Assembly: GCF_001700895.1 (NCBI RefSeq)
Contig: NZ_CP013259.1
Span: 310,001-374,000 of the forward strand
Reading direction: 5' to 3'
DNA: 64,000 nucleotides
Origin: Buchnera aphidicola (Diuraphis noxia)
GTDB lineage: Bacteria > Pseudomonadota > Gammaproteobacteria > Enterobacterales > Enterobacteriaceae
In this document: positions 30,481 through 42,109 of the stretch, piece after piece
Layout of the letters: the number at the start of each line of letters is the position of its first letter
Numbering within the stretch: position 1 is the stretch's first letter
Program-made: the position numbers and the translations under genes
The notes under the pieces: model-generated
The model's input: only the letters and a program-made list of their open reading frames with translations
What the model was told of the DNA's origin: nothing
Databases searched by the model: none

Positions 30481-32157
30481 TTATTCTGTGTTTTTAGCGG
30501 CTTTAAAAGCTTCTTTCATTACATTAGAAAATATGTCATTATTTTCTTTTTTATTAGATATTTTAGTTATCTCTTTTTTTTCATTTTCGTCTAAAAAGTG
30601 AGTTAAAAGATAAATTATTCTATTTTTACGATCAAAACTAGATAATTTTACTAAAATTTTATCATCAATTTTTAATTTATTTACTAAATCTTCATATTCT
30701 AAACGAGATGTATCTAGAAATTTTATAACACCTTCTACATTTTCTGACAATTTTATGATGATATTTTTTTTATCAATAGATTTAACTATTCCAGTAATAA
30801 TTTCATTTTTTTTGTGTTTAGAAATATATGTAATAAAAGGATCTTCTTGTAATTGTTTAATTCCTAATGATATACGCTCTCTTTCAGCGTCCACTTGAAG
30901 AACAACAGCTGAAATTTCATCACTTTTTTTATATTTTTTGACTGCTTCTTCACCAGACATACTCCAAGAAATATCAGATAGATGTACTAATCCATCAATT
31001 CCACCATTTAAACCGATAAAAATACCAAAATCTGTAATAGATTTTATTTTTCCGAAAACATGTGTTCCTCTTTTATGAGTTTCAGAAAATTCTTTCCACG
31101 GGTTTACTTTACATTGTTTTAAACCAAGAGAAATACGTCTACGATCTTCATCAATATCTAATACCATAACTTCCACTGTATTATTTACAGCAACAACTTT
31201 AGATGGATGAATATTTTTGTTAGTCCAATCCATTTCAGAGACATGTACTAAACCTTCCACTCCTTCTTGAATTTCCACAAAACAACCATAATCTGTTAAA
31301 TTTGTGACACGTCCATTTAGTTTAGTACCTTCTGGATAACGTTTAGAAATTTCTATCCATGGATCTTTACCTAATTGCTTTAATCCTAATGATACCCGAG
31401 TTCTTTCTCTGTCAAATTTTAAAATTTTTACGTTAATTTCATCGCCTATATTGACAATTTCATTTGGGTGTTTAACTCTTTTCCACGCCATATCAGTAAT
31501 ATGTAAAAGACCATCTACACCTCCTAAATCTACAAATGCACCATAATCTGTTAAATTTTTAACAATACCTTTAATATGTATTCCTTCTTGTAAACTTTCT
31601 AAAAGTTGATTTCTTTCAGCACTGTTTTCTGATTCAATTACAGCTCGGCGTGAAACAACAACATTATTACGTTTTTGATCTAATTTGATGACTTTAAATT
31701 CTAATTCTTTACCTTCAATATGAATTGTTTCTCGAATTGGACGAATATCTACTAATGAACCTGGTAAAAAGGCACGTATATCATTTAATTCAACTGTAAA
31801 ACCGCCTTTTACCTTCCCATTAATAATACCAATAACTGTTTCCGAATTTGCATGAGCTTTTTCTAATACTAACCATGCTTCATGGCGTTTTGCTTTTTCA
31901 CGAGATAATAGTGTTTCACCAAATCCATCTTCAATAGCATCTAAAGCTACATCAACCTCATCACCCACATGAACATCTATTAATCCTTGTGGGTTTTTAA
32001 ATTGTTCAATAGGAATAGCAGATTCAGATTTTAATCCGGCATCTACTAAAACAATATCTTTTTCTATAGAAATGATAGTTCCTCGGATAATTGACCCTGG
32101 ACGAGTTTTGATTTCTTTTAAAGATTCTTCAAATAATTGAGCGAATGATTCATTCAT
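30481..32157 (-). CDS. rpsA: 30S ribosomal protein S1
   Basis: RNA-binding ribosomal protein needed for translation initiation on weak Shine-Dalgarno mRNAs; 558 residues (E. coli 557). Six S1 domains can be read, with repeated units such as [20 protein letters not shown] (about 205-225), [22 protein letters not shown] and [22 protein letters not shown]. The last two domains are more diverged. It lies in the block cmk-rpsA-ihfB as in E. coli. Its integrity matters here because many genes in the window have poor ribosome-binding sites. Confidence 0.98.
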   Translation of the reverse strand: MNESFAQLFEESLKEIKTRPGSIIRGTIISIEKDIVLVDAGLKSESAIPIEQFKNPQGLIDVHVGDEVDVALDAIEDGFGETLLSREKAKRHEAWLVLEKAHANSETVIGIINGKVKGGFTVELNDIRAFLPGSLVDIRPIRETIHIEGKELEFKVIKLDQKRNNVVVSRRAVIESENSAERNQLLESLQEGIHIKGIVKNLTDYGAFVDLGGVDGLLHITDMAWKRVKHPNEIVNIGDEINVKILKFDRERTRVSLGLKQLGKDPWIEISKRYPEGTKLNGRVTNLTDYGCFVEIQEGVEGLVHVSEMDWTNKNIHPSKVVAVNNTVEVMVLDIDEDRRRISLGLKQCKVNPWKEFSETHKRGTHVFGKIKSITDFGIFIGLNGGIDGLVHLSDISWSMSGEEAVKKYKKSDEISAVVLQVDAERERISLGIKQLQEDPFITYISKHKKNEIITGIVKSIDKKNIIIKLSENVEGVIKFLDTSRLEYEDLVNKLKIDDKILVKLSSFDRKNRIIYLLTHFLDENEKKEITKISNKKENNDIFSNVMKEAFKAAKNTE

Positions 32158-32276
32158 AATTGATAATTTTTAAAAATATTTTTTAAATGTTCATTTTAAC
32201 ATCATGTTGAAATGAGCTTGTTTTATATATCTTATAATAATCCTTATTAAAGAGTGTAATATTTTAATTAATCTTT

Positions 32277-32927
32277 TTATATTTTTACGATTTTGATGAT
32301 ATGTTCCATAAAAATTGAAATTAATTGTGATAAACTCATATTAGTAGAATCTAATATTATAGCATTTTTTGGCACGCATAAAGGAGAAAATAAACGATTT
32401 CGATCGCATTTATCACGATAATTCATTTGAACAGATAATTTTTTAAAGTTTATATAGCAATTATTTTTTTTTAATTCTAACATTCTTCTATTGACGCGTA
32501 CTCGTAAATTAGCATCTAAAAAAAATTTTATTATGGCGTCTGGGAAAACCATACTACCCATGTCACGTCCTTCTGCTACTAAACCGGGATAAACGCGAAA
32601 TACTCTTTGTTTTTTTAACAATATTTTTCTAATTTTCGGAAAAGATGCTAATTGAGAAGCAATGTTGCTAATTTTTTCAGATTTTATGAATTCATTGTTA
32701 TGTCGTAAATTTTTTTTTAATAAAATATCTAAATGTTTCATCAATGGAATGATATTATCTTCTAATATAGTAATATTTTTACTGACAATTAAATATGCTA
32801 GTAATCGATAAATTTTACCTGATTCTAAAATAGACCATTTTAATTTATTAGCTATTATTTTAGATATCGTTGTTTTACCTACACCACTAGGACCATCGAT
32901 AGTAATTACAGGAATTATGTTATTCAT
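32277..32927 (-). CDS. cmk: cytidylate kinase
   Basis: Phosphorylates CMP and dCMP; 216 residues (E. coli 227). P-loop GPSGVGKTT is at residues 13-21, followed by the CMP-binding region with LVAEGRDMGSMVFPDA and the lid RRMLELKKN. The C-terminus is slightly shorter than in relatives. It lies between aroA and rpsA in the conserved enterobacterial order. Confidence 0.96.
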   Translation of the reverse strand: MNNIIPVITIDGPSGVGKTTISKIIANKLKWSILESGKIYRLLAYLIVSKNITILEDNIIPLMKHLDILLKKNLRHNNEFIKSEKISNIASQLASFPKIRKILLKKQRVFRVYPGLVAEGRDMGSMVFPDAIIKFFLDANLRVRVNRRMLELKKNNCYINFKKLSVQMNYRDKCDRNRLFSPLCVPKNAIILDSTNMSLSQLISIFMEHIIKIVKI

Positions 32928-32977
32928 TAAACTATATTTTAAAAGAACATGTTAGTTAAAAGTATTCTCGAGAAATT

Positions 32978-34264
32978 TTATACAGTTTTACTTATAGATA
33001 AAAATTTTTTAAAATAAGAGGGAAAAGTTTTTGAAGTACAACTAGGATTTATAATATTTACAGCAGTTCCAGATAAACATATCAATGAAAAACACATAGC
33101 TATACGATGATCGTTATAAGTTTCAATATTAGAATACTTAAAACGAACAGGTGGTGTAATAGATAAAAAATCTTCACCTTCTTGTACTATAGCTCCAATT
33201 TTTTTTAATTCTATAGTCATCGCAGTCAAACGATCAGTTTCTTTTACTCTCCAATTATATATATTCCTAATAGTTGTAGTTCCCTTAGCAAATAATGCTA
33301 CGATTGCAATCGTCATTGCAGAATCAGGAATGTGATTCATATCTAAATCTATTGCATATAATTTATTTCGAGTACAACTAATAAAATTATCACCCCAATT
33401 AATAATTGCACCCATTTTTTCTAAGATATCTGCAAAACGTATATCACCTTGTATACTGTTTTTATCTATACCAATAACTTTGACAGAACCACCTCTGATT
33501 GCAGAAGCTGCTAAAAAATATGACGCTGATGAAGCATCTCCTTCAATTGTATAATTTCCTGGTGTTTTATATTGTTGTTGTCCTTTTATATAAAAAACAT
33601 TATAAGAATCATGTTCAATATTTACTGAAAAAGATTTAATTAAATTAAGTGTAATATCTATATAAGGCTGAGATACTAAACTACCTTTGATAAAAATCGT
33701 CGTATCTTTTAAAGCTAGTGGAGCACTAATTAATAAAGAAGTTAAGAATTGACTAGAAATATTTCCATTTAAAACAATACTCCCACCAATAAATCCACCT
33801 TGTGTTCGTATTGGAGGATATCCAATATTTTGTTTATATTCTATAAGAGCACCTCCCTGTTTTAAAGCATTAACAAGATCTTGTATTGGTCTTTCATGCA
33901 TTCTTTCATCTCCACTTAGTAAAACATCATTTTTATATAAAGACAAAGCAGATAAAAGTGGACGCATAGCAGTTCCTGCATTACCTAAAAATAATTTCAT
34001 AGGTGTTTTTAGTTGAAAAAATGTACCAATACCCTTGATACAGCATGTTTTTTTATCATCCGATAGATGATAATTAATTCCTAACTGTTTAAGAGCGTTT
34101 AACATATATTCAGTATCGTGACTACTTAACAAATTATGCAAATATGTCGTGCCTTTAGCCATTGCAGAAATCAGTAGAACTCTGTTAGAAATACTTTTTG
34201 AGCCTGGTAAATAAACCGTTCCATCTATATAAGATATTGGTTTTAAATAAAGAGAATTTTGCAT
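32978..34264 (-). CDS. aroA: 3-phosphoshikimate 1-carboxyvinyltransferase (EPSP synthase)
   Basis: Sixth step of the shikimate pathway, joining phosphoenolpyruvate to shikimate 3-phosphate; 428 residues (E. coli 427). Visible signatures are [18 protein letters not shown] near the start, [12 protein letters not shown], the [10 protein letters not shown] loop, [10 protein letters not shown] and the C-terminal [11 protein letters not shown] and NDHRIAMCF. The product feeds aromatic amino acid synthesis, a core service of Buchnera to its host. It follows serC by 71 bp. Confidence 0.98.
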   Translation of the reverse strand: MQNSLYLKPISYIDGTVYLPGSKSISNRVLLISAMAKGTTYLHNLLSSHDTEYMLNALKQLGINYHLSDDKKTCCIKGIGTFFQLKTPMKLFLGNAGTAMRPLLSALSLYKNDVLLSGDERMHERPIQDLVNALKQGGALIEYKQNIGYPPIRTQGGFIGGSIVLNGNISSQFLTSLLISAPLALKDTTIFIKGSLVSQPYIDITLNLIKSFSVNIEHDSYNVFYIKGQQQYKTPGNYTIEGDASSASYFLAASAIRGGSVKVIGIDKNSIQGDIRFADILEKMGAIINWGDNFISCTRNKLYAIDLDMNHIPDSAMTIAIVALFAKGTTTIRNIYNWRVKETDRLTAMTIELKKIGAIVQEGEDFLSITPPVRFKYSNIETYNDHRIAMCFSLICLSGTAVNIINPSCTSKTFPSYFKKFLSISKTV

Positions 34265-34335
34265 AATGAATATACACTCAATTAAATTAAAATAAAAACA
34301 AAAAATATGATTTCTTAATGATTTTAGAAATAAAT

Positions 34336-35421
34336 TTATCCATATCGATTTTCAAAATATGACATAAATTTTACTAAAGAGATAACACCTTCTAATGGCA
34401 TAGCGTTGTAAATAGATGCACGCATCCCGCCTACTATACGATGCCCTTTTAAAGCAGTTAAACCTAATTCAGAAGCTTCTTTTAAAAAAATTTCATTTAA
34501 TTCTGATTTTACTAAATGAAATACAACATTCATTTGTGATCTATGTTTAATATCTACATTATTAATATAAAAATCACTAGTGTTAATCTTTTGATATAAT
34601 AAATCTGATTTTTTTTGATTTAACTTTTCAATTTCTTTTAAACCACCTTGTTTTTTTAACCATTTAAAAACTAATCCTGATAAATACCAAGAAAACGTCG
34701 GCGGTGTATTGAACATAGAATGATGTTCTGATATGTTTTTGTAATCTAAAATAGAAGGTGTTTTTGTAGAAGAATACTCTAACAAATTGTCTCGAATAAT
34801 AACTATAGTTATACCTGCAGGGCCAATATTTTTTTGAGCTCCTGCATAAATTAAATCAAAATTTTCAATATTAATTGGACGAGATAAAATATAAGATGAA
34901 AAATCTCCAATTATTATTTTATTTTTAAAAATTGGTTCTTCATAAATAGATAATCCATCTATCGTTTCATTAGGACAATAATGAATATAAGCTGCATTTT
35001 TATTTATATGCCATTGACATATTGGTAAAAGAGAAATTGTATTATTTATTTTTTTACTAATCACTATAGATTTGGGATTGCAATATTTTTTAGCTTCAAT
35101 AAACGCACAATTTGACCAATATCCACTATTTATATAATCTGCTGTTTTTACATTTCCTAATAAGTTCATAGGAATAGCAGAAAATTGCCCTCTAGCACCA
35201 CCTTGACAAAATAATACTTTGTACGAATCAGGTATATTTAATAAATCTCTTAAGTCGTTTTCAGCTTCTAAAGCAACTTGGATAAATTCTTTACTACGAT
35301 GACTAATTTCCATAATAGAAGAACCTGAGTCTTTCCAATTTTGAAGTTCTTTTCTCGCTTGACAAAGCACATCTTTTGGGATCATCGATGGACCTGCGCT
35401 AAAATTATAAATGCTTTGCAT
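34336..35421 (-). CDS. serC: phosphoserine/phosphohydroxythreonine aminotransferase
   Basis: PLP transaminase making 3-phosphoserine; 361 residues (E. coli 362). I use the ATG at 35421 rather than the one at 35436. The sequence GGTGA lies about 6 nt before it, and [15 protein letters not shown] matches the family N-terminus. The PLP lysine is in [12 protein letters not shown], with [11 protein letters not shown] and [19 protein letters not shown] conserved. It is in the serS-serC-aroA-cmk-rpsA-ihfB direction. Buchnera may use it for serine or pyridoxal phosphate precursors. Confidence 0.95.
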   Translation of the reverse strand: MQSIYNFSAGPSMIPKDVLCQARKELQNWKDSGSSIMEISHRSKEFIQVALEAENDLRDLLNIPDSYKVLFCQGGARGQFSAIPMNLLGNVKTADYINSGYWSNCAFIEAKKYCNPKSIVISKKINNTISLLPICQWHINKNAAYIHYCPNETIDGLSIYEEPIFKNKIIIGDFSSYILSRPINIENFDLIYAGAQKNIGPAGITIVIIRDNLLEYSSTKTPSILDYKNISEHHSMFNTPPTFSWYLSGLVFKWLKKQGGLKEIEKLNQKKSDLLYQKINTSDFYINNVDIKHRSQMNVVFHLVKSELNEIFLKEASELGLTALKGHRIVGGMRASIYNAMPLEGVISLVKFMSYFENRYG

Positions 35422-35454
35422 TATTTCACCAATCATATTGATAAATATTAAAAA

Positions 35455-36723
35455 TTAGTTTATAAATTTTAAACCTTTCATGTATTTCTTTTGAAGAATT
35501 TTAGGAATTTCTACACGACCATCAGATTTTTGATAATTTTCTAATATAGCAGCTAATGTTCTTCCTATTGCTAAAGCAGAGCCATTTAAGGTGTGTACAA
35601 AAATATTTTTTTTATTAGATTTTTTACGATAACGAGTTTTTGTACGACGTGCTTGAAAATCAGTCATATTAGAACAAGAAGAAATTTCTATATATTTTTT
35701 TTGAGAAGGAAACCAAACTTCTAAATCATAAGTTTTAGCTGAAGAAAAACCCATATCTCCAGAACATAACAGTATTTTTCTATATGGTAAATCTAACAGT
35801 TGTAAAACTGTCTCAGCGTGATTTGTTAATTGTTCTAAAACTTCTATAGATTTTTCTGGTTGAACAATTTGAACTAATTCTACTTTGTCAAATTGATGTA
35901 ATCGAATAAGTCCTTTTACATCGCGTCCGTAAGAAGATGATTCTGATCGAAAGCAAGGAGTATGTGCTACTAACATAATAGGTAAATGTATTTCATCAAT
36001 AATTTGATTAAAAAATAAATTAGTTAATGGCACTTCTCCTGTAGGGATTAAAATATAACTATTTTTATCCATTAAATTGATATGAAATAAATCATTACTA
36101 AACTTAGGTAATTGCCCCGTTCCATACAACGCTTGAGGACGAACTAAATAAGGTACATAAGTTTCTTGATAGCCATGTTTTGAAATATGCAAATCTAACA
36201 TAAATTGACTTAACGCACGATGTAATAATGCCATCTGGCCTTTCATTACAACGAATCTTGATCCTGATATTTTAGCTGACGATTGCCAATCTAACTCATT
36301 AAATTTTTTTCCTATTTCTACATGATCTTTAATTTCAAAATTATATTTCCTTTTTTGACCCCAACATTTTATTTCTTGATTATCTAGAGATATGTTTCCT
36401 TCGGGAACATCATCAAACGGAATATTAGGTAAATACATGTAAAAATTATGCATTTTTTCTTTTAAAACACTAAGTTCATTTTTTAAATGATTTAAATTAT
36501 TATTTAATTTCACAATTTGATTTTTTAAATCTTTGCTTTTTCGATCTTTGAAAATATTTGATAATGTATTACGTGTATTTTGTAATTTTTCAGTTTCAAT
36601 TTGTAGGATTTTACGTTTTTCTTCCATCATAGATATTTTATTTATATCTAATTTATAATTTTTTTTTAGTAATTTTTCTGCTATTAAATTTAAATTATTT
36701 CTTAATAAAGAAGGATCTAACAT
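35455..36723 (-). CDS. serS: seryl-tRNA synthetase
   Basis: Class II synthetase charging tRNA-Ser, 422 residues (E. coli 430). The N-terminal long coiled-coil arm (about residues 30-100, Lys/Leu/Asn-rich) that binds the long variable arm of tRNA-Ser is present. The catalytic core follows, with LIPTGEVPLTNL, motif 2 CFRSESSSYGRDVKGLIRLHQF, EISSCSNMTDFQARR and motif 3 NGSALAIGRTLAAILEN. Its substrate tRNA-Ser(UGA) is encoded at 54.1 kb. It is divergent from trxB. Confidence 0.97.
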   Translation of the reverse strand: MLDPSLLRNNLNLIAEKLLKKNYKLDINKISMMEEKRKILQIETEKLQNTRNTLSNIFKDRKSKDLKNQIVKLNNNLNHLKNELSVLKEKMHNFYMYLPNIPFDDVPEGNISLDNQEIKCWGQKRKYNFEIKDHVEIGKKFNELDWQSSAKISGSRFVVMKGQMALLHRALSQFMLDLHISKHGYQETYVPYLVRPQALYGTGQLPKFSNDLFHINLMDKNSYILIPTGEVPLTNLFFNQIIDEIHLPIMLVAHTPCFRSESSSYGRDVKGLIRLHQFDKVELVQIVQPEKSIEVLEQLTNHAETVLQLLDLPYRKILLCSGDMGFSSAKTYDLEVWFPSQKKYIEISSCSNMTDFQARRTKTRYRKKSNKKNIFVHTLNGSALAIGRTLAAILENYQKSDGRVEIPKILQKKYMKGLKFIN

Positions 36724-36973
36724 AATATGTTTTATTTATTTAAATTATTAATAAATACTATTTTACAATAAAAATTGAAAAATTTGTAATTTAATGAAGA
36801 GTATTGCTTTTTTTAATTGATATTAAAAAATTTTTTATAATTTGTATTAAAATATTTATTTTTGTAAAATTTATACACATGTTAAAATATATTCTATATT
36901 CTGCAAAATATAATAAAAAATATATTTGTATATTTTATAAATAGTTAAAAATATTTTTTACGAGATATTAAAT

Positions 36974-37936
36974 ATGAAAAATGTCAAACAAACGAAATTG
37001 ATAATTTTAGGTTCTGGACCAGCAGGTTATACCGCTGCTATATATGCTTCGAGAGCAAATTTAAATCCTGTTTTAATCACAGGAAAAAATAAAGGAGGTC
37101 AATTAATGAATACTAATGAAATTGAAAATTGGCCCGGAGATGCTAATACAATTTCTGGTTTGGAATTAATGAATCGTATGTGTCAACATACTATTAAATT
37201 TAATACTGAAATTATATCTGATAACATAAATTCAGTAAATTTTAAAAAAAAACCATTTTCTTTGATAGGAGATAATAATGAATATACTGCAGATTCAGTG
37301 ATTATTGCAACTGGAGCAAATCCTCGTTATTTAGGATTAGAATCAGAAAAAAAATTTAAAGGAAAAGGAGTTTCAACATGTGCTATATGCGACGGGTTTT
37401 TCTATAAAAACAAAGAAGTTGCAGTAGTAGGAGGAGGGAATACAGCAATAGAAGAAGTATTATATTTATCAAATTTTGTCAAAAAAGTTTATTTAATTCA
37501 TCGTGGTACTGATTTTAAAGCTGAAAAAATTTTAGTTAGTCGTTTACAAAAAAAAATAAAAAATAATACAGTGATATTACATTTAAAATCAACAATAAAA
37601 AATATTCTAGGCAACAATTGTGGAGTTACTAACTTAGAAATTATCAAGGAACATTCTATAAAAGAAAAACAATATCTGAATCTCCAAATTTCTGGTTTAT
37701 TTATTGCGATTGGTTACACTCCTAATACTAATATTTTTTTAAACCAACTAAAAATGGAAAATGGTTATATTAAAGTATCATATGGCGAACATGGTAATTA
37801 TACTCAAACAAGTGTTCCTGGTGTTTTTGCCGCAGGTGATGTAATAGACCATGTATATAAACAAGCAATTACGTCTTCTGCCAGTGGTTGTATGGCGGCA
37901 TTAGATAGCGAACGTTATCTAAGTAAAAACTCTTGA
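36974..37936 (+). CDS. trxB: thioredoxin reductase
   Basis: FAD/NADPH enzyme reducing thioredoxin; 320 residues (E. coli 321). The FAD-binding [16 protein letters not shown] is at the start, the redox pair is CAIC in [10 protein letters not shown] (about 135-144), the NADPH motif is [12 protein letters not shown], and [19 protein letters not shown] lies near the end. The stop codon lies inside a small AAAACTC/GAGTTTT dyad (37926-37943). Confidence 0.97.
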   Translation: MKNVKQTKLIILGSGPAGYTAAIYASRANLNPVLITGKNKGGQLMNTNEIENWPGDANTISGLELMNRMCQHTIKFNTEIISDNINSVNFKKKPFSLIGDNNEYTADSVIIATGANPRYLGLESEKKFKGKGVSTCAICDGFFYKNKEVAVVGGGNTAIEEVLYLSNFVKKVYLIHRGTDFKAEKILVSRLQKKIKNNTVILHLKSTIKNILGNNCGVTNLEIIKEHSIKEKQYLNLQISGLFIAIGYTPNTNIFLNQLKMENGYIKVSYGEHGNYTQTSVPGVFAAGDVIDHVYKQAITSSASGCMAALDSERYLSKNS

Positions 37937-38064
37937 GAGTTTTAAAAAAACTAGAAAATATTAACATGCTTAAAACAGACTAGTCAATATGATCAGTATC
38001 TGATACTATGATATAGTACACATTTTATGTGCTTTTTAAACATATCGGTATTAAAGAGAAAAAC

Positions 38065-38283
38065 ATGACTAAAGAAGAAAACATTGAAATGCAAGGAATA
38101 GTAATAGATACTTTACCAAATACGATGTTTCGTGTTGAATTGGAAAATAAACATATTATTATTGCACATATTTCAGGCAAAATGAGGAAAAATTATATTC
38201 GAATACTCACAGGTGATAAAGTTACTGTTGAGTTAACACCATATGATTTAACTAAAGGAAGAATTATTTTTAGGAGTCGTTAA
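38065..38283 (+). CDS. infA: translation initiation factor IF-1
   Basis: S1-like OB-fold factor that blocks the ribosomal A site during initiation. The start is ATG 38065, preceded by AAGAGA at 5-nt spacing. It gives exactly 72 residues, as in E. coli ([10 protein letters not shown] ... KGRIIFRSR). An in-frame ATG 36 bases earlier (38029) would add 12 residues unknown in the family and is rejected. It is one of the most conserved proteins in the window. Confidence 0.98.
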   Translation: MTKEENIEMQGIVIDTLPNTMFRVELENKHIIIAHISGKMRKNYIRILTGDKVTVELTPYDLTKGRIIFRSR

Positions 38284-38377
38284 AAAAATTAATTTCTATA
38301 TTTAAAAATTAATAATTAACTAGATAATTTTTAAAGATATAATCAATTTTTTAAAAAAAAATAGTCAAAGAGAGTTT

Positions 38378-40147
38378 ATGCGTACTAAATATTGTGGAAA
38401 ACTAAGAATATTTGATTTAAATAAAATAGTTAAATTGTGCGGATGGGTACATAAGATAAGAAATTTTGGTCCATTTATTTTTATGGATATGAGAGACTAT
38501 ACTGGTCTAATACAAGTATTTTTTGAATCAAAAAATAATGTTGTTTTTAAAAAAGCTATAACTTTACGAAATGAATTTTGTATTCAAATTGTTGGAGTAG
38601 TGAAAAAAAGGGACACAAAAAATCAAAATTTTAAAATTAATACTGGAGAAATAGAAATTTTAGCACATAATTTAACTATTTTAAATACTTCAAAGCCATT
38701 ACCATTAGATTATCTAAATGATAATCAAAATGATGATCTAAGATTAAAATACAGGTATTTAGATTTACGTCGATTTGATATTTTAGAAAATCTTAAAGTC
38801 AGAAGTAAAATTAATTCTTTAATACGAAATTTTATGACAAAAAAAAATTTCTTAGAAATTGAAACTCCATTTCTTACAAAATCAACACCTGAAGGTGCTA
38901 GAGATTATTTAGTACCAAGTCGCAATCATCATGGAAAATTCTATGCCTTACCACAATCTCCTCAATTATTTAAACAATTATTAATGATTGCTGGAATTGA
39001 TAAATATTATCAAATAGTAAAATGTTTTCGTGACGAAGATTTACGAGCAGATCGACAACCTGAATTTACTCAAATCGATATTGAAATGTCTTTCGTTAAT
39101 GCAAAAAAAATTCGTAATTTAATAGAAAAATTAATAAAGAATATTTTTTTTAAAATAAAAAATGTTAAATTAAGTAAATTTCCTACGATATCTTTTAATA
39201 CTTCGATGCAAAAATATGGAACAGATAAACCAGATTTACGCAATCCAATAGAAATTATTGATGTATCTAATATTTTTATGGATAAAAACTCTATGTTTTT
39301 TTTTAATATAGATAGTAAAGAAAATAATAAAATAGCATTATTATGTATTCCAGGAGGTGCAAAACTAAGTCGTAAATCTATCGATAATTATAGTCAATAC
39401 TTAAAAAAGTATCATATCAATAAATTATTTTACATTAAAATCAAAAATTCTTGCAAAGATCAAAAATTTGATAGTTCAATGAAAAAAATTTTAAATAAAA
39501 AAATATTTACAAAAATATTAAAAAAAACTAATGCTAAAGATGGAGACATATTGTTTTTAGTGGCCAACAAAGCATTTATTGTTAATAAATCTCTCGGTAT
39601 GTTACGTTTAAAAGTAGGACATGATTTTAATATTACTAAAAAAAATACTTGGAAACCCTTGTGGATTGTAGATTTTCCTATGTTTAGTAAAGACAAAGAT
39701 GGACATTTATCTTCGCTTCATCATCCTTTTACTGCTATAAAGGCAAATAATATAAAAAACCTCAAAAACGTACCTCAATCTACTATTTCAGATAGTTATG
39801 ATTTAATTATAAATGGTTATGAAATTGGTGGAGGATCAGTTCGTATTCACAATTCAAAGATGCAAGAACAGATATTTGATCTAATTGGAATAGATAAATC
39901 AGTTCAAAAAGAAAAGTTTTCTTTTTTAATAGAAGCCTTAAAATATGGCGCGCCTCCACATGCAGGAATCGCTTTAGGATTAGATAGAATGGTGATGCTT
40001 TTAACTAACAGTAAAAATATTAGAGACGTGATTGCTTTTCCAAAAACAACATCAGCAAGTTGTTTAATGACTGACTCTCCCAGCATATCTAATAATACGT
40101 TATTAAAAGAGTTAGGTATAAAAATTATAGAAAAAACATCATCTTGA
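38378..40147 (+). CDS. aspS: aspartyl-tRNA synthetase
   Basis: Class II synthetase charging tRNA-Asp, 589 residues (E. coli 590). It has an N-terminal OB-fold anticodon domain (to about 105), motif 1 around [20 protein letters not shown], motif 2 [21 protein letters not shown], a GAD-type insertion domain in the middle (about 280-420) and motif 3 [13 protein letters not shown]. The last 9 bp overlap the end of convergent znuB. The ATG at 38378 follows AAAGAGAG. Confidence 0.97.
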   Translation: MRTKYCGKLRIFDLNKIVKLCGWVHKIRNFGPFIFMDMRDYTGLIQVFFESKNNVVFKKAITLRNEFCIQIVGVVKKRDTKNQNFKINTGEIEILAHNLTILNTSKPLPLDYLNDNQNDDLRLKYRYLDLRRFDILENLKVRSKINSLIRNFMTKKNFLEIETPFLTKSTPEGARDYLVPSRNHHGKFYALPQSPQLFKQLLMIAGIDKYYQIVKCFRDEDLRADRQPEFTQIDIEMSFVNAKKIRNLIEKLIKNIFFKIKNVKLSKFPTISFNTSMQKYGTDKPDLRNPIEIIDVSNIFMDKNSMFFFNIDSKENNKIALLCIPGGAKLSRKSIDNYSQYLKKYHINKLFYIKIKNSCKDQKFDSSMKKILNKKIFTKILKKTNAKDGDILFLVANKAFIVNKSLGMLRLKVGHDFNITKKNTWKPLWIVDFPMFSKDKDGHLSSLHHPFTAIKANNIKNLKNVPQSTISDSYDLIINGYEIGGGSVRIHNSKMQEQIFDLIGIDKSVQKEKFSFLIEALKYGAPPHAGIALGLDRMVMLLTNSKNIRDVIAFPKTTSASCLMTDSPSISNNTLLKELGIKIIEKTSS

Positions 40148-40954
40148 TTTTTTAATGAATTTTTTAAAAAGTGAATGTTTTATATTACTTAATAAAAGAA
40201 GTAAAGAAGAACATAAAACTATAGAAGGACTAGCTGGTATATCATAAAAAGCAGAAAAAAATATTCCTCCTGTAACAGATATGATACCTATTAAAATAGA
40301 AAAAAACACCATTTTTTCTGGTGATTTAGAAAAATGTTGAGCAGTAACTGGAGGAATGATTAACAACGAAGTAATTAGTAACGCTCCCACGAATTTGATA
40401 GCCATAGATATAGTGAAAGCGCTCATAAGCATAATTGTTAAACGAGTATAAAAAATATTTATCCCATCAATTTGTGCTAATTCTTTACTAACTGTCGCTA
40501 ATAAAATAGAATTCCAACGATAAATTAGAATACTAATTATTATTACAGTGCCTATTATCATAAATATTAAATCAGATTTTTTTACGGCTAATAAATCACC
40601 GAATAAGTAATTCGGAATTTCTACTTTCTGGTAATTTTTAGATATTAAACTAATGAAAACGATTCCTAAAGATATTGATGTATGTGACATGATAATTAAT
40701 ATACTGTCTAATGAAGAAGGTGATATTTCTTCTAACCAAGCTAAAAAAATAGAAAGAAAACTAATGAAAAAAAAAACAAAATAAAAAGAACTAATGTTAA
40801 AAAGTGTAGATATAGCTAAAGCTAGAAAAGAAGAATGCGATAAAGTATCACCGAAAGATGACATTTTACGCCAAACGATAAATGAACCTAATGGACCAGT
40901 TGTCAATACTAGTATAATGCCGGCTAACCATGCTGGAAAAATTAATTCAAACAT
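40139..40954 (-). CDS. znuB: zinc ABC transporter permease ZnuB
   Basis: Membrane subunit of the high-affinity zinc importer, 271 residues (E. coli 261). I choose ATG 40954: AGAGTG stands about 8 nt before it, and [12 protein letters not shown] matches ZnuB. A longer frame to 41026 would add an odd Ile/Phe tail overlapping znuC. There are about eight hydrophobic segments and the conserved [23 protein letters not shown] and [13 protein letters not shown] loops. It lies 28 bp downstream of znuC. Its end overlaps aspS by 9 bp, tail to tail. Confidence 0.93.
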   Translation of the reverse strand: MFELIFPAWLAGIILVLTTGPLGSFIVWRKMSSFGDTLSHSSFLALAISTLFNISSFYFVFFFISFLSIFLAWLEEISPSSLDSILIIMSHTSISLGIVFISLISKNYQKVEIPNYLFGDLLAVKKSDLIFMIIGTVIIISILIYRWNSILLATVSKELAQIDGINIFYTRLTIMLMSAFTISMAIKFVGALLITSLLIIPPVTAQHFSKSPEKMVFFSILIGIISVTGGIFFSAFYDIPASPSIVLCSSLLLLLSNIKHSLFKKFIKKSR

Positions 40955-40982
40955 AACAATCACTCTGTTAATTAAATATTTT

Positions 40983-41702
40983 TTAAAAATTATGAATATG
41001 ATTATGATTATGATGATAAACAGCAAAATCTCTTACATGTTTTACACCAAAGATAGAATTAAATTCTAAATTTTTACAAACAATTTCTGGTGTACCAGAA
41101 CAACAAATATGATTGTTTAAACAAATAACATCATCAGTCTGAGCCATGACAAAATTTAAGTCATGAGAAACCATTAGAACAGAACATTGTAATTTATATT
41201 TGATTTGATTAATTAATTCATATAAAGCAGATTGTCCAATTACATCCACTCCTTGTGTAGGTTCGTCTAAAACAAGTAAGTTAGGATTATTTAACAAAGC
41301 TTTAGCTAAAAGAATTCTTTGCATTTCTCCGCCTGACAAAGTTTTTAATTGACGTTTTTTAAGATATTCTACTTTAACTTTTTTTAAGATTTTTAATATT
41401 GTTATTGTGTTATTAGTTGATTGGGATAACTTCATAAATCTTTCGACTGTAATAGGCAGTAAATTATTAAAATATAGTTTTTGAGGTACATAACCTATAG
41501 ATAAATTATTGGAACGAATAATTTTTCCTGAATTAGGTTTTATTAAACCTAAAATAACACGCACTAAAGTAGATTTTCCAGCTCCATTCGGTCCAATCAA
41601 GGTAAGAATACGATTAGGAATTAATGACAATGAAATATTGGAAAGAATTGAACGATTAGAAAAATTGACATAGACATTGCTTAATTTAATAAATTCTAAC
41701 AT
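40983..41702 (-). CDS. znuC: zinc ABC transporter ATP-binding protein ZnuC
   Basis: ATPase of the zinc importer, 239 residues (E. coli 251). Walker A is GPNGAGKST (about 37-45), the signature LSGGEMQR, Walker B LLVLDEPTQGVD and the switch His in VSHD. The C-terminus is His-rich (HHNHNHIHNF), typical of ZnuC. In E. coli the zinc-binding protein gene znuA stands divergent next to znuC; it is absent here, so a distant or different solute-binding protein would be needed. Confidence 0.94.
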   Translation of the reverse strand: MLEFIKLSNVYVNFSNRSILSNISLSLIPNRILTLIGPNGAGKSTLVRVILGLIKPNSGKIIRSNNLSIGYVPQKLYFNNLLPITVERFMKLSQSTNNTITILKILKKVKVEYLKKRQLKTLSGGEMQRILLAKALLNNPNLLVLDEPTQGVDVIGQSALYELINQIKYKLQCSVLMVSHDLNFVMAQTDDVICLNNHICCSGTPEIVCKNLEFNSIFGVKHVRDFAVYHHNHNHIHNF

Positions 41703-42109
41703 GTTATTAAGAAATTTTTTATAAAAAATTACAATATTATAAAGGATATTTTTAAATATTCAAACAAATATTAAAATTAAGAAAACATTTTTAATATTGA
41801 GATAAAATTACTTCTAATTTTAAATGAATACATAAATTTTTTATTTTTCTTTTTTTATTTCGTTAATCGATTCGCTTCTTCAAATATTTTAAGAAAAAAA
41901 ATGTAGAAAATTTACTAAATAGTTGTCTTAAATGCTCTATTTAATCAGAATGTTATTCTGATCTTTATTAACATTAAAATAGCATGTATATTATTAAATA
42001 ATACTCAAATTACAAGAAAAATCAATATAAAAATTTTCTAATAAAAATAATTCAAATCACAGAAATAAAAACTATTTCAACAAAGTTACAAAATATGATC
42101 AAAAATTCA
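41703..42109. other. non-coding gap upstream of znuC, former znuA position
   Basis: No readable gene. It contains a perfect hairpin ATCAGAAT-GTT-ATTCTGAT at 41944-41962 followed by CTTTATT on the plus strand, possibly a leftover terminator. I found no recognisable znuA remnant. A Zur operator is not convincing. Confidence 0.35.

Noticed and set aside
40954..41026. Long N-terminal extension of ZnuB
   Set aside because: It overlaps znuC, has an unlikely Ile/Phe run and no family counterpart; a good ribosome site supports ATG 40954.
41703..41765. Zur operator upstream of znuC
   Set aside because: TTACAATATTATAAAGG is only vaguely like the Zur site and is not distinguishable from background AT sequence.
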